This document shows positions 43,841 through 54,805 of a stretch of 64,000 nucleotides of DNA, piece after piece (the first letter of the stretch is position 1; each line of letters opens with the position of its first letter). The stretch spans positions 6,583,174 through 6,647,173 of the forward strand of contig CP151667.1 in assembly GCA_038400315.1 (NCBI GenBank), read 5' to 3'. Below the pieces are notes generated by a model. It had not been told where the DNA came from, searched no databases, and saw nothing but the letters and a program-made list of their open reading frames with translations. The DNA comes from Isosphaeraceae bacterium EP7. GTDB taxonomy: Bacteria; Planctomycetota; Planctomycetia; Isosphaerales; Isosphaeraceae. The translations under genes were made by a program, and so were the position numbers.

Positions 43841-45769
43841 GTGGCTGAAGGCGAAAAAATCATCGGGATCGACCTGGGGACGACCAACAGCGTCGTCGCG
43901 GTGATGGAAGGCGGCGACGTGACCGTCATCGCCAACCAGGAAGGGAGTCGTTTGACCCCCTCCGTCGTCTCGTTCACGAGCAAGGGCGAAGTGCTCGTCG
44001 GCGACCCGGCGAAGAGGCAGGCGGTGACCAACCCCCGCGGGACGGTCTACTCGATCAAGCGGTTCATGGGCCGCCGCCACGACGAGGTGCGCGGTGAAGA
44101 GAAGATGGTCCCCTACGAGGTCGTCGGCGGCTCGACCGACTTCGTCAAGGTGAACGTCGGCGGCAAGGAGCAGACGCCGCCGGAGATCTCGGCGCTGATC
44201 CTGCGCAAGCTGCGCGAGGCGGCCGAGAGCTACCTGGGCCACAAGGTGCGCAAGGCCGTCATCACGGTGCCGGCGTACTTCAACGACAGCCAGCGACAGG
44301 CGACGAAGGACGCCGGCCTGATCGCGGGCCTGGAAGTGGCCCGGATTATCAATGAGCCGACCGCCGGCGCCCTGGCCTACGGGCTGGACAAGAAGAAGAA
44401 CGAGAAGATCGCCGTCTTCGACCTGGGCGGCGGCACCTTCGACATCTCGATCCTGGACGTGGCCGACGGCGTCTTCGAGGTGCTCTCCACCAACGGTGAC
44501 ACCCATCTGGGCGGCGACGACTGGGACGAGGCGCTGATCAACCACATCGCCGACGAGTTCAAGAAGGAGCAGGGGGTCGACCTGCGCAAGGACCAGATGG
44601 CCCTGCAGCGGCTGAAAGAGGCCGCCGAGAAGGCCAAGAAGGACCTCTCCTTCCAGAGCCAGGCTGACATCAACCTGCCGTTCATCACGGCCGACCAGAC
44701 CGGACCGAAGCACCTGACGATGGCCATCACCCGGGCCCAGTTCGAGAAGCTGACCGACAGCCTCTTCGACCGCTGCCGGGGGCCGGTCCTGAAGGCGCTT
44801 GAGGACTCCAAGCTGAAGGCGGCCGAGATCGACGAGGTCGTGATGGTCGGCGGCTCGACCCGGATGCCCCGGGTCCAGCAGATCGTCAAGGACATCTTCG
44901 GCAAGGAGCCCCACAAGGGGGTCAACCCCGACGAGGTCGTGGCCATCGGGGCGGCCATCCAGGGCGCGGTGCTCACCGGCGAGGTGAAGGACCTGCTGCT
45001 GCTGGACGTCACCCCGCTGTCGCTCGGGCTGGAGACCAAGGGGGGCGTCTTCACCAAGCTGGTGGAGCGCAACACGACGGTCCCGACCGAGAAGAAAGAG
45101 ACGTTCACGACCGCCGAGGACAACCAGACGGCCGTGACGATCAAGGTCTACCAGGGCGAGCGCCCCATGGCCGCGGACAACCGCGCCATCGGTGAGTTCA
45201 ACCTGGAGGGGATCCCGCCCGCGCGGATGGGGACGCCGCAGATCGAGGTCGCCTTCAACATCGACGCCAACGGCATCCTGGCCGTGACGGCGAAGGACAA
45301 GGGGACCGGCAAGGAGCAGCGGATCACCATCCAGTCGTCGGGCGGCCTGAGCAAGGACGAGATCGACCGGATGCAGCGCGATGCCGAGTCGCACGCGGCC
45401 GAGGACAAGGCCAAGCGCGAGCTGGCCGAGGCCAAGAACACCGCCGAGCAGCGGGTCTACCAGCTCCAGAAGCTGATGGACGAGAACCGCGAGAAGCTGT
45501 CCGAGGGTGACCTGACGGCGGTGAAGGCGGCCATCGAGAAGGTGAACGAGGCCCTGAAGGGGACCGACTCCGCGGCCATCAACCGCACCGTCGAGGACCT
45601 GGGCCGAGCCAGCCAGGCGATGACCGAGCACCTCTACTCGTCGGCGGCCGCGGCCGGCGGCCCCGAAGCCGCAGGCGGACCCGACGGCTCGCCGGCGGAC
45701 AGCCAGCCTGGGGCCGGCGCCGGCAAGCCCGATGATGTGATCGACGTCGAGTTCGAAGAGAAAAAGTGA
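43841..45769 (+). CDS. dnaK: Chaperone DnaK (Hsp70)
   Basis: A 642-residue Hsp70. The nucleotide-binding domain begins [15 protein letters not shown] and contains [14 protein letters not shown] and [10 protein letters not shown]. The linker and substrate-binding domain follow ([19 protein letters not shown], then [19 protein letters not shown]). The C-terminus [10 protein letters not shown] is the conserved EEVD-like tail of bacterial DnaK. The start is GTG 43841 because AAAGGAG lies seven nt upstream; a TTG two codons earlier is less likely. No grpE or dnaJ gene is adjacent. A short unknown gene pair and clpB follow on the same strand. Confidence 0.97.
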   Translation: MAEGEKIIGIDLGTTNSVVAVMEGGDVTVIANQEGSRLTPSVVSFTSKGEVLVGDPAKRQAVTNPRGTVYSIKRFMGRRHDEVRGEEKMVPYEVVGGSTDFVKVNVGGKEQTPPEISALILRKLREAAESYLGHKVRKAVITVPAYFNDSQRQATKDAGLIAGLEVARIINEPTAGALAYGLDKKKNEKIAVFDLGGGTFDISILDVADGVFEVLSTNGDTHLGGDDWDEALINHIADEFKKEQGVDLRKDQMALQRLKEAAEKAKKDLSFQSQADINLPFITADQTGPKHLTMAITRAQFEKLTDSLFDRCRGPVLKALEDSKLKAAEIDEVVMVGGSTRMPRVQQIVKDIFGKEPHKGVNPDEVVAIGAAIQGAVLTGEVKDLLLLDVTPLSLGLETKGGVFTKLVERNTTVPTEKKETFTTAEDNQTAVTIKVYQGERPMAADNRAIGEFNLEGIPPARMGTPQIEVAFNIDANGILAVTAKDKGTGKEQRITIQSSGGLSKDEIDRMQRDAESHAAEDKAKRELAEAKNTAEQRVYQLQKLMDENREKLSEGDLTAVKAAIEKVNEALKGTDSAAINRTVEDLGRASQAMTEHLYSSAAAAGGPEAAGGPDGSPADSQPGAGAGKPDDVIDVEFEEKK

Positions 45770-45784
45770 CCCGTCGCCCTGTGT

Positions 45785-45806
45785 CGGGCCCCCAAGCCGG
45801 GGCCCG
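45785..45806 (+). terminator. GC-rich hairpin after dnaK
   Basis: CGGGCCCC (45785-45792) and GGGGCCCG (45799-45806) form an 8-bp stem around CAAGCC, 15 nt after the dnaK stop. There is no U-tract, so it may only stabilise the mRNA end or cause partial termination. Confidence 0.4.
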
Positions 45807-45895
45807 CGCCGGGCTCCCGGACCCATCCCGCGCCGCGGCCCGACCCTGACGGTCGGCCCCGCGGCCGTTTCCTCAAACGCCTCAGGAGCGCGTCG

Positions 45896-46303
45896 ATGTC
45901 GCTCGACAACGCGAGGGTGGCCTATCCGATCCTGGTCCAACTGGCCCACGACCTCGCCGCCGCGGCCCGGGAACGCCGGCCGGCCCAATGGATCTCCTAC
46001 GACGACTTCTGCCAGAGGTGCAAGGACGCCGGCATCAAGGAGACACCGCGGACGATCGCCACGAAGCTCCTCAAGCCGCTCCAGGCCGCCTGCCTGGAGA
46101 ACGAGAAGCCCGATCTAAGCGCCCTGGTCATCGCCAAGCCCAAGCCCCGGGCCGACATGGGCAACCTGCACCGGCCGGTCGACGCCTGGTGGGACGTCTA
46201 CGTCGAGCGGTCCGAGTCGTCGACCGGCGACGTGAACTTCTGGTTCAACCGCTACCGCGCCGCCCGCGACTTCGAGGAGTGGCCCGAGGCCCCATTCTTC
46301 TGA
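45896..46303 (+). CDS. Unknown protein, first of a related pair between dnaK and clpB
   Basis: A 135-residue protein with no family that I can name. The layout is a helical N-terminus (AYPILVQLAHDLAAAARE), a segment WISYDDFCQRCKDAGI, and LLKPLQAACLENEKPDLSALV, then DAWWDVYVERSESS and an aromatic C-terminus (WPEAPFF). The ATG is preceded by AGGAG. It shares positions with the next gene (YPxLV, (I/V)SY, LLxPLxAxC, PDLxALV), so the two are likely paralogous or share a domain. The middle segment (SY..F..R.G) resembles a winged-helix-like small domain; that is a guess. It lies 126 nt after dnaK. Confidence 0.65.
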   Translation: MSLDNARVAYPILVQLAHDLAAAARERRPAQWISYDDFCQRCKDAGIKETPRTIATKLLKPLQAACLENEKPDLSALVIAKPKPRADMGNLHRPVDAWWDVYVERSESSTGDVNFWFNRYRAARDFEEWPEAPFF

Positions 46304-46338
46304 TCCGGGCCTGAGCCGGAGCCCGGAGGCGGAAGTCC

Positions 46339-46713
46339 ATGGCCCCGACGACGTATCCAGAGCTCGTCCGCAAGGCCTGGCCGGTCTTCCTGGAGGCCGT
46401 CCGGATGGGCCGGACCGTCTCCTACTCCGAGCTCGCCGGCCGCGCCGGCCCCCCGCTCCACCACCGCCACATCCATCGCCAACTGCTCGTCCCCCTCTCG
46501 GCCCGTTGCCGCCTCTGTGGCCTGCCCGACCTGGCTGCCCTGGTCGTCCGCAAAGACACCGGCATGCCCGGCGCGGGCTGGTACGTCGACGCCCCCGGGG
46601 GCGACCCCGACGCCGCCTGGGCCGACGCGGTGCTCGCCTGCTTACGACATCAGTGGCCCGGCCGCCCCGCCCCTTGCTTGCTCAAGGCGACGCCGGTTGA
46701 ACTCGCCCCTTGA
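46339..46713 (+). CDS. Unknown protein, second of a related pair between dnaK and clpB
   Basis: A 124-residue protein that aligns by eye with its upstream neighbour: TYPELVRKA, then TVSYSELAGRAG, QLLVPLSARC and LPDLAALVVRK. After this it has a GMPGAGWYVDAPGG turn and a tryptophan-rich helix (DAAWADAVLACLRHQWP). I do not know the family. The pattern of a PDLxALV strand followed by a G-x-P-G-x-G turn recalls small domains that I have seen in proteins of mobile or defence regions, but I cannot name it. The stop is two nt before the anti-Shine-Dalgarno arm of the clpB leader, so the gene may be co-transcribed with clpB. Confidence 0.65.
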   Translation: MAPTTYPELVRKAWPVFLEAVRMGRTVSYSELAGRAGPPLHHRHIHRQLLVPLSARCRLCGLPDLAALVVRKDTGMPGAGWYVDAPGGDPDAAWADAVLACLRHQWPGRPAPCLLKATPVELAP

Positions 46714-46714
46714 T

Positions 46715-46820
46715 CCTCCGGGGCGTGAACTTTCATGCCCAACTCGCCGTAACATCGTCGTCGCGTTTCTCGCGACGGCAACCAACTTTGCGCAGGTGTT
46801 CACGCCCCGTACCCCGGAGG
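46715..46820 (+). promoter_or_regulatory. Candidate clpB leader structure that pairs with the Shine-Dalgarno sequence
   Basis: CCTCCGGGG (46715-46723) is the exact complement of CCCCGGAGG (46812-46820), which contains the clpB ribosome-binding site. The next seven bases CGTGAAC (46724-46730) pair with GTTCACG (46798-46804), leaving a 7-nt bulge on the right side. An inner hairpin CGTCGCG-TTTCT-CGCGACG lies at 46759-46777. The full structure would hide the ribosome-binding site in any transcript that starts upstream of 46715. This fits an RNA thermometer or another translational switch for a heat-shock gene, but function is inferred only. Confidence 0.6.
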
Positions 46821-46827
46821 TGCGCCG

Positions 46828-49491
<2,664 letters not shown>

Positions 49492-49497
49492 TCCCGG

Positions 49498-49533
49498 CCG
49501 TCCGCGTCCCGGCTCGACCCGGGACGCGGACGG
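49498..49533. terminator. Bidirectional hairpin between clpB and a convergent gene
   Basis: CCGTCCGCGTCCCGG (49498-49512) and CCGGGACGCGGACGG (49519-49533) form a 15-bp perfect stem around a 6-nt loop, just after the clpB stop and just after the stop of the convergent gene. No T-tract is present on either side. Confidence 0.6.
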
Positions 49534-49545
49534 CGATATCGGTGT

Positions 49546-50115
49546 TCAGTTCCGGGTCCTGGACGCGACGGACGCCCTGGCGACGGACGTGGTGGACGGT
49601 CGCGTCGACGCGATCGAGGTCGTCGTCGGCACCCCTCGGCGCTTCTTGCGCCGGCGGGCCGGTGGGGCATCGTCGGCGTTGGCCAGGGTCGTCGAGCTGG
49701 CGGTCACGCCGCCGGCCTTCTGGTTCAACTGCGTCTGCATCTGCTGGATCTGCTGCTGCATGGCGTATTGCTGCTGCTGGAGCTGCATGAGCTGCTGGTT
49801 CGACGAATTGGTGTTGCCCATCATGGAATTGGCACCCATCGACGAGGCGCCCAACATCGAATTTCCGCCCATCGACGAGTTGGTCATCATCGAGTTGCCG
49901 CCCATCATCGAGCTTCCGCCGGTCGTCGGGCAACCGGCCATGCCACTCGAAGAGCCGCCGCCCATGCCCATCATGGATGAGCCGCCGCCCATTCCTCCTC
50001 CGCCGCCACCGCCACGCATCCCTCCGCCGCCCGGCCCTTGGGCCCTGGCGACGGCAGGGGCGAGGGCGGAGGCCCCGCAGAGGATGAGGATCACGGCCGA
50101 GAGATGCTTGATCAT
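49546..50115 (-). CDS. Secreted Gly/Met/Ser/Asn-rich low-complexity protein
   Basis: A 189-residue protein with a signal peptide (MIKHLSAVILILCGASALA, ending at AVARAQ). The mature part starts with a glycine stretch (GPGGGGMRGGGGGGGMGGG), then repeats of GGNSMM, SSMG and similar units, then a Gln-rich segment (QQLMQLQQQQYAMQQQIQQ) that could form a coiled coil. The C-terminus is basic (PPARRRKKRRG). I know no such family; it could be an envelope or matrix-forming protein. The ATG at 50115 follows GGGAGAGA. It is divergent from the CPBP protease gene. Confidence 0.65.
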   Translation of the reverse strand: MIKHLSAVILILCGASALAPAVARAQGPGGGGMRGGGGGGGMGGGSSMMGMGGGSSSGMAGCPTTGGSSMMGGNSMMTNSSMGGNSMLGASSMGANSMMGNTNSSNQQLMQLQQQQYAMQQQIQQMQTQLNQKAGGVTASSTTLANADDAPPARRRKKRRGVPTTTSIASTRPSTTSVARASVASRTRN

Positions 50116-50274
50116 CGATGTCTCTCCCTTCGGGTCGAGCGTTCGTTCGGGTCGGGACATCGCCCGGGCGACGCCCCGACGAATATCGTCTATGGTGAGT
50201 AACGCAGGTCGACCGGGCGCGGAGAGCGCACTTCGACGCAATTTTCCCCCAAAGGACGAGGCGAGACCCACCCC

Positions 50275-51360
50275 ATGCCGACGTCCTTGCTCGCCAGATT
50301 GGCCTCTTCCGCCCTCACGATCGTCCTGCTCTCGATGCTCTACGGCATGCTCACGAACTGGGCCTCGGTCCTGAAGAATCGCGGGCGCATCGGCGACTGG
50401 CTGCCGCCGCGCGTACCGCTGAGCCCCCCCTGGGGGGGCGCCGAGGTGGCCATCGCGTTCCTCGCCTGGTTCCTGCTCCAGAACGTGTTCGCGGTCGCGT
50501 ATTTCTACCTGGCGATGCGTCCTGCGGACGGGCCAGGTCTCACGTTCAACGAGATGATCGCCCTCTCGACGTTCTCCAACCTGCTGATCGTGGCCTTCCT
50601 GCTCGATCTGCTGAGGCGGCGGGCGGGGGGCACGCTCGTCGGCACGGTCATGCCGGAGGAGGGCCTAATGGCGCAGGTCCGGCTCGGAGTGCGCACGGCA
50701 TTGCTGATGGCCCCGGTGGTCCTGGCCCTCAATCTCGGGCTGGTCAAGCTCTGGCAACTCGTGGCCCCGGACCAGAACGTCCACCCGCTGGCCAAGATGA
50801 TGCAGTCGGACTCCTCCCCGCTGACCCTTGCGCTCGCTTTCCTCGCGGCCACCATCGCCGCCCCTGCCACCGAGGAATTGATGTTCCGCGTCATCCTGCT
50901 GGGCTGGCTCGTCCGACCTCGGCACGTGTCGGCCCCGGGCGACGAAGACGTCGAGGATCCGCAGCCGACTCCCCGTCCGGGGTGGCTGGCCGACCCGGCC
51001 ACGCGTGCCAATCTGGCGGTATCCCTGGCCTTCGGCCTCATCCATTTCGGCCAGTGGCCTGCGCCCGTGGGGATCTTCGTGCTGTCGATGGCGCTCGGCG
51101 AGCTTTATCTGAGGACGGGCAGCCTGGTGGCCCCGTTCGTGGCCCATGCGACGTTCAACGGCGTCAGCACGGTGGCGCTCTCGCTGGCGCTGCTCAACAC
51201 CCCCGCGGGTGCGGCCAAACCGGGCCCCAAGCCCGCGAAAATCCCCGCCGCCTCGGCCGCGAAGGAGGCCGTCGAGCGGGCGATCCCGGATCCCCTGCCG
51301 GTGACCCCGGGGGTCAACGCAGAGTCACCTCTGAAAAATGGAGATTCCAGCGACTTTTGA
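50275..51360 (+). CDS. CPBP family intramembrane metalloprotease (Abi/CAAX type)
   Basis: A 361-residue polytopic membrane protein. The conserved motifs are visible: ATEELMFRVILLGWL (EExxxR), ALAFGLIHFGQWP-like FGLIHFG (FxxxH) and VAHATFNG (HxxxN/H). The N-terminal third has three helices, and the C-terminal 60 residues are Pro/Ala/Lys-rich. Family members process prenylated proteins in eukaryotes and are linked to bacteriocin immunity or membrane protein turnover in bacteria; function here is unknown. The ATG at 50275 is used. A hairpin about 130 nt after its stop may end the transcript. Confidence 0.9.
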   Translation: MPTSLLARLASSALTIVLLSMLYGMLTNWASVLKNRGRIGDWLPPRVPLSPPWGGAEVAIAFLAWFLLQNVFAVAYFYLAMRPADGPGLTFNEMIALSTFSNLLIVAFLLDLLRRRAGGTLVGTVMPEEGLMAQVRLGVRTALLMAPVVLALNLGLVKLWQLVAPDQNVHPLAKMMQSDSSPLTLALAFLAATIAAPATEELMFRVILLGWLVRPRHVSAPGDEDVEDPQPTPRPGWLADPATRANLAVSLAFGLIHFGQWPAPVGIFVLSMALGELYLRTGSLVAPFVAHATFNGVSTVALSLALLNTPAGAAKPGPKPAKIPAASAAKEAVERAIPDPLPVTPGVNAESPLKNGDSSDF

Positions 51361-51488
51361 GTTGGCGCACTTCGGGGTGCCGAGTATCTTGACAAAACCT
51401 CGCTCGGAGTGTCCTCGTCATCGCCCATTGAAATGATGGAGCGGCGAGGCTGCGTTGTCCGAAGTTCAGGGAACCCAAAGTCTCGGCC

Positions 51489-51522
51489 CGCCCAGGCGCG
51501 ACGCAAGTCGGCCTGGGCGTTT
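51489..51522 (+). terminator. Putative rho-independent terminator after the CPBP gene
   Basis: CGCCCAGGC (51489-51497) and GCCTGGGCG (51511-51519) pair, and inside CGAC/GTCG adds four pairs closing a GCAA tetraloop with one bulged base. TTT follows the stem. The T-tract is short. Confidence 0.6.
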
Positions 51523-51749
51523 CGCGTCGATGGACAGAGATTCCCGACTAAGGAAGTCGAGTTAGGTTGAGTAAGTTGCCTGGCGACGCGCCGGGGCGGA
51601 GTATCGCCCTGGATTCATGTTCGGCCCGCGTGCCCCGACGGGGTTGCGGTCCGCGTCGGACCTGTCCGATGGTCGCCCGGCATCGAGGCCGTCCCCGAAC
51701 TCCCAGCGGGTGTCGTGCCGACCAAGGATCAAGGGGAGATGAGGCCTCG

Positions 51750-51959
51750 ATGAGCGCGTCGAATTCCAGGCGGACGGCCCCGATTCATTCCGGCTTCGAG
51801 TATGCGGGCGTCGTGGCACGGGCCCATCGTGGCACCATGTCCTCCCGCGCCGGACGCCGTTCGGCCCTGCTGGGCGTGCTGACCTCGGTCTACGCCAACG
51901 CGAACCGCGGCCCCCGCACCGCCGCCGAGCCCCAGCGCAGCGGCACCGACCGCGCCTGA
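51750..51959 (+). CDS. Possible small protein of 69 residues
   Basis: A small open frame starting at ATG 51750 after GGGGAG about ten nt upstream. The product is Arg/Ala/Ser-rich (MSASNSRRTAPIHSGFEYAG...) with no known motif. It fits the region but lacks strong evidence. The whole stretch 51361-52241 contains otherwise the terminator and no other gene that I can support. A TTGACA at about 51390 has no -10 partner. Confidence 0.35.
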   Translation: MSASNSRRTAPIHSGFEYAGVVARAHRGTMSSRAGRRSALLGVLTSVYANANRGPRTAAEPQRSGTDRA

Positions 51960-52241
51960 AACCCGGGCCCCGCCTCCTCCCCCGGCGCGACCCCGGACGG
52001 AACCGGACAACACGACCGTCGGCCTCGGCGACCTCCCTTCGCCGCGCCGGCGGTTGCTCATTGAATCCTCCTGCCCCGAACGGACAGGGCCCGGTCCTGC
52101 CGGGTTCGCGGCGGGCACACGCGAGAAATCCGACCCGCTGGGCCTTCCCAACCGGGGGCCTGGGTGGCTAAAGTGGTCGATTCTTCCGCGGGCAATGCAC
52201 CCACGATTTGGCCGCCCGACCTCGCCTCGCCGAGAACGACG

Positions 52242-53279
52242 ATGATCATCGTGCTGAAGCCGAATCCGACCAAAGAAGTGATCGACCATGTCCTCGAGCG
52301 CATCGAGGCCTTGGGGTTCTCGGCGCACCTGAGCCAGGGAGTCTCGCGGACAATCATCGGGGTCATCGGCGATGAAGGCAAACTCCAGGCCGAGCCCCTG
52401 ATGGCCATCCAGGGGGTCGAGCAAGTCGTCCCCATCATGAAGGCCTACAAGCTCGCCAGCCGCGAGTTCCACGCCGACGACACCGTCGTCGAGGTCAAGG
52501 GGATCAAGGTCGGCGGCGGCCACCTCGGCATGATCGCCGGCCCCTGCGCCATCGAGAGCGAAGCCCGACTCGTCGAGATCGCCTCGGCGGTCAAGGACGC
52601 CGGCGCGAACATCCTCCGCGGCGGCGCCTTCAAGCCCCGGACCAGCCCCTACAGCTTCCAGGGGATGGGCGAGGAAGGCCTGAAGGTCTTGAAGGCCACC
52701 GGCGAGCGGTTCGGCATGCCCACCGTCACCGAGGTGATGGACCCGAGGCAGGTCGACCTGGTCGTCAAGTATGCCGACATGATCCAGATTGGCGCCCGGA
52801 ACATGCAGAATTTCGACCTGCTCAAGGAGGTCGGCCGGACCCGCACCCCCGTGCTGCTGAAGCGCGGGCTGAGTGCGACGGTGAAAGACCTCCTGATGTC
52901 GGCCGAGTACGTCCTGTCGATGGGCAACCGCCAGCTCATCCTCTGCGAGCGCGGCGTGCGCAGCTTCGAGGACTCGACGCGCAACATGCTCGACCTGGCC
53001 ATGGTGCCCAACGTCAAGGGGCTGAGCCACCTGCCGGTGATCGTCGACCCGAGCCATGCCACCGGCCGGCCCGACCTGATCCCGGCGATGGCCCGCGCGG
53101 CGGTGGCCGCCGGGGCCGACGGCGTCCACGTCGAAGTGCACACGTGCCCCGAAGAGGCCCTGTCCGACGGCCCCCAGGCACTGCTGCCCCCGCAATATTC
53201 CAAGCTCATGGACGAGTTGCGGCAGCTTGCCGACGTCCTGGGCAAGACCATCGACGTCTGCGAAGGGGTCACCGTCTGA
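52242..53279 (+). CDS. aroF: 3-deoxy-7-phosphoheptulonate synthase (AroF, class I beta)
   Basis: First enzyme of the shikimate pathway (phosphoenolpyruvate plus erythrose-4-phosphate to DAHP). The length is 345. An N-terminal ferredoxin-like regulatory domain (about 1-75) precedes the TIM barrel, as in Thermotoga-type enzymes. Motifs are [55 protein letters not shown] and [12 protein letters not shown]. The start is ATG 52242 (MIIVLKPNP), which begins the regulatory domain; the frame is open 26 codons further upstream. Its stop overlaps tpiA in TGATG. Confidence 0.95.
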   Translation: MIIVLKPNPTKEVIDHVLERIEALGFSAHLSQGVSRTIIGVIGDEGKLQAEPLMAIQGVEQVVPIMKAYKLASREFHADDTVVEVKGIKVGGGHLGMIAGPCAIESEARLVEIASAVKDAGANILRGGAFKPRTSPYSFQGMGEEGLKVLKATGERFGMPTVTEVMDPRQVDLVVKYADMIQIGARNMQNFDLLKEVGRTRTPVLLKRGLSATVKDLLMSAEYVLSMGNRQLILCERGVRSFEDSTRNMLDLAMVPNVKGLSHLPVIVDPSHATGRPDLIPAMARAAVAAGADGVHVEVHTCPEEALSDGPQALLPPQYSKLMDELRQLADVLGKTIDVCEGVTV

Positions 53280-54061
53280 TGCGATCGCTGTTCATCGCCG
53301 GCAACTGGAAGATGAATCCGAGCACCACCGAGGCGGCCGTCGCCCTGGCCACCGAGGTCAAGGCGGGCGTGGGCCAGGAGGCCTCCGTTCACGTGGCCCT
53401 GGCGCCCCCGTTCGTCTTCCTGGGCGCCGTGGACGAGGTGCTCAATAATACGCCGATCGGCCTGGCCGGGCAGACCATGCACGCCAAGGCCGATGGTGCG
53501 TACACCGGCGAGACCTCCGGCGCCATGCTCGTGGACATCGGCTGCACGCACGTGATCCTAGGACACAGCGAGCGCCGGCACGGGCTGGGCGAGACCGACG
53601 AGCAGGTCAACCAGAAGCTGGTGGCCGCCCTGGCCGCGCAGCTCATCCCGATCGTCTGCGTCGGCGAGACCCGCGAAGAACGCGAGGCGGGGCGGACCGA
53701 GACGGTCATCGGCGTGCAGCTCGACGGGTCGCTGGCCGACATCACGCCCGACCAGATGGTCGGCGTGGTCCTGGCCTACGAGCCGGTCTGGGCGATCGGC
53801 ACCGGGCTGACGGCGACCCCCGCCCAGGCGCAAGAAGTCCACAAATTCATCCGCGAACGGCTGGCCGACCGGTTCGGCCTGGCGACGGCGGCGCGAGTCG
53901 TCGTCCAATATGGCGGGAGCGTCAAGCCCGACAACGCCGCCGAGTTGCTGGCCTGCCACGACATCGACGGGGCTCTGGTCGGCGGCGCGAGCCTGAAGGC
54001 GGGCGATTTCCTCGGCATCATCCAGGCGGCACGCTCCGTCGCGGCGGCCGGCAAAGACTGA
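53279..54061 (+). CDS. tpiA: Triosephosphate isomerase
   Basis: Glycolytic enzyme that interconverts dihydroxyacetone phosphate and glyceraldehyde-3-phosphate. The length is 260. Catalytic residues are visible: Lys in IAGNWKMN (about 12), His in VILGHSERR (about 99) and Glu in VLAYEPVWAIGTG (about 170); VVQYGGSVKPDN is the phosphate loop. The start ATG lies in the TGATG overlap with aroF, so translation is coupled. secG follows after 91 nt, a pair often seen in bacteria. Confidence 0.97.
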   Translation: MRSLFIAGNWKMNPSTTEAAVALATEVKAGVGQEASVHVALAPPFVFLGAVDEVLNNTPIGLAGQTMHAKADGAYTGETSGAMLVDIGCTHVILGHSERRHGLGETDEQVNQKLVAALAAQLIPIVCVGETREEREAGRTETVIGVQLDGSLADITPDQMVGVVLAYEPVWAIGTGLTATPAQAQEVHKFIRERLADRFGLATAARVVVQYGGSVKPDNAAELLACHDIDGALVGGASLKAGDFLGIIQAARSVAAAGKD

Positions 54062-54151
54062 GCCCGTGACTGACGGGGTCGCCCGATGGCGGCCCCTCGC
54101 GGGCAACATCCCCCTGCCCCCGACGGACCCGACCTCGAAAGGACTCCGGCC

Positions 54152-54724
54152 TTGCTCGGCTTCTTGATCGGCCTGTTCAATACCCTGTCGATCGTGACCT
54201 CCGTCTTCCTCATCTGCCTGGTGCTGATCCAGCGCGGCAAGGGGGGCGGACTGGCGGGCGCATTCGGCGGCGTGGGGGGCTCCAGCGCCTTCGGCACCAA
54301 GGCCGGCGACGTGTTCACCCGCGTCACCATCGTGGTCGCCGCCATCTGGATCTCGCTCTACCTGCTGCTGAACATGCTCTCGCACCGCGGCGAGAGCTCG
54401 GCCTGGGAAGACGACGTCCCGGCCGCGTCCAGCTCCACCAGCAAGACCACCCCGCTTGGCACGGCCCCACCGGCCACCGGCACTTCGCCGCTGGGCCCCG
54501 GTGCCGTCCCCCCGGCCGGCACGTCCACCGCTCCGGCACCGGGCAGCAGCTCGACGCTTCCCCCGGCACTGCCCGAGGTCAACGCGGCCCCCAAGGGCTC
54601 TTCGCCCGCGGCGACCAAACCGACCGGGCCGATCTCGGCCACGCCCCCGGGACCGGTCTCGCCCAGCACGCCGGCGCCGGCCCCCACGATCCCCAGCCCG
54701 AGCCCCGTGCCCGTCACTCCCTGA
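54152..54724 (+). CDS. secG: Preprotein translocase subunit SecG with a long C-terminal tail
   Basis: A 190-residue SecG, much longer than the usual 75-110. The first part has two membrane helices ([22 protein letters not shown] and [18 protein letters not shown]) and the central conserved [20 protein letters not shown] loop. After residue 80 there is a tail of about 100 residues rich in Pro, Ala, Ser and Thr with no charge pattern. SecG helps SecA-driven protein export. The start is TTG 54152 after AAAGGA with 8-nt spacing. The tail should lie on the outer or inner membrane face depending on topology and is of unknown use. Confidence 0.9.
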   Translation: MLGFLIGLFNTLSIVTSVFLICLVLIQRGKGGGLAGAFGGVGGSSAFGTKAGDVFTRVTIVVAAIWISLYLLLNMLSHRGESSAWEDDVPAASSSTSKTTPLGTAPPATGTSPLGPGAVPPAGTSTAPAPGSSSTLPPALPEVNAAPKGSSPAATKPTGPISATPPGPVSPSTPAPAPTIPSPSPVPVTP

Positions 54725-54805
54725 CGGGCACGAGCCCCCGGTGCCGGCCCTTGTTTTGTCTTCTCCTAATGCACCGATGAACGCCCCGAGCGAGGTTTAC
54801 GCCCC

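Noticed and set aside
43655-45988. A 777-residue open frame opposite dnaK
   Set aside because: It is antisense to a clearly coding gene and its sequence reflects the high-GC third positions of dnaK. Long antisense frames opposite dnaK are a known artefact.
51567-51749. N-terminal extension of the small open frame ending at 51959
   Set aside because: The upstream part has no start with a ribosome-binding site and poor codon character. Only the 69-residue part is kept as a weak call.
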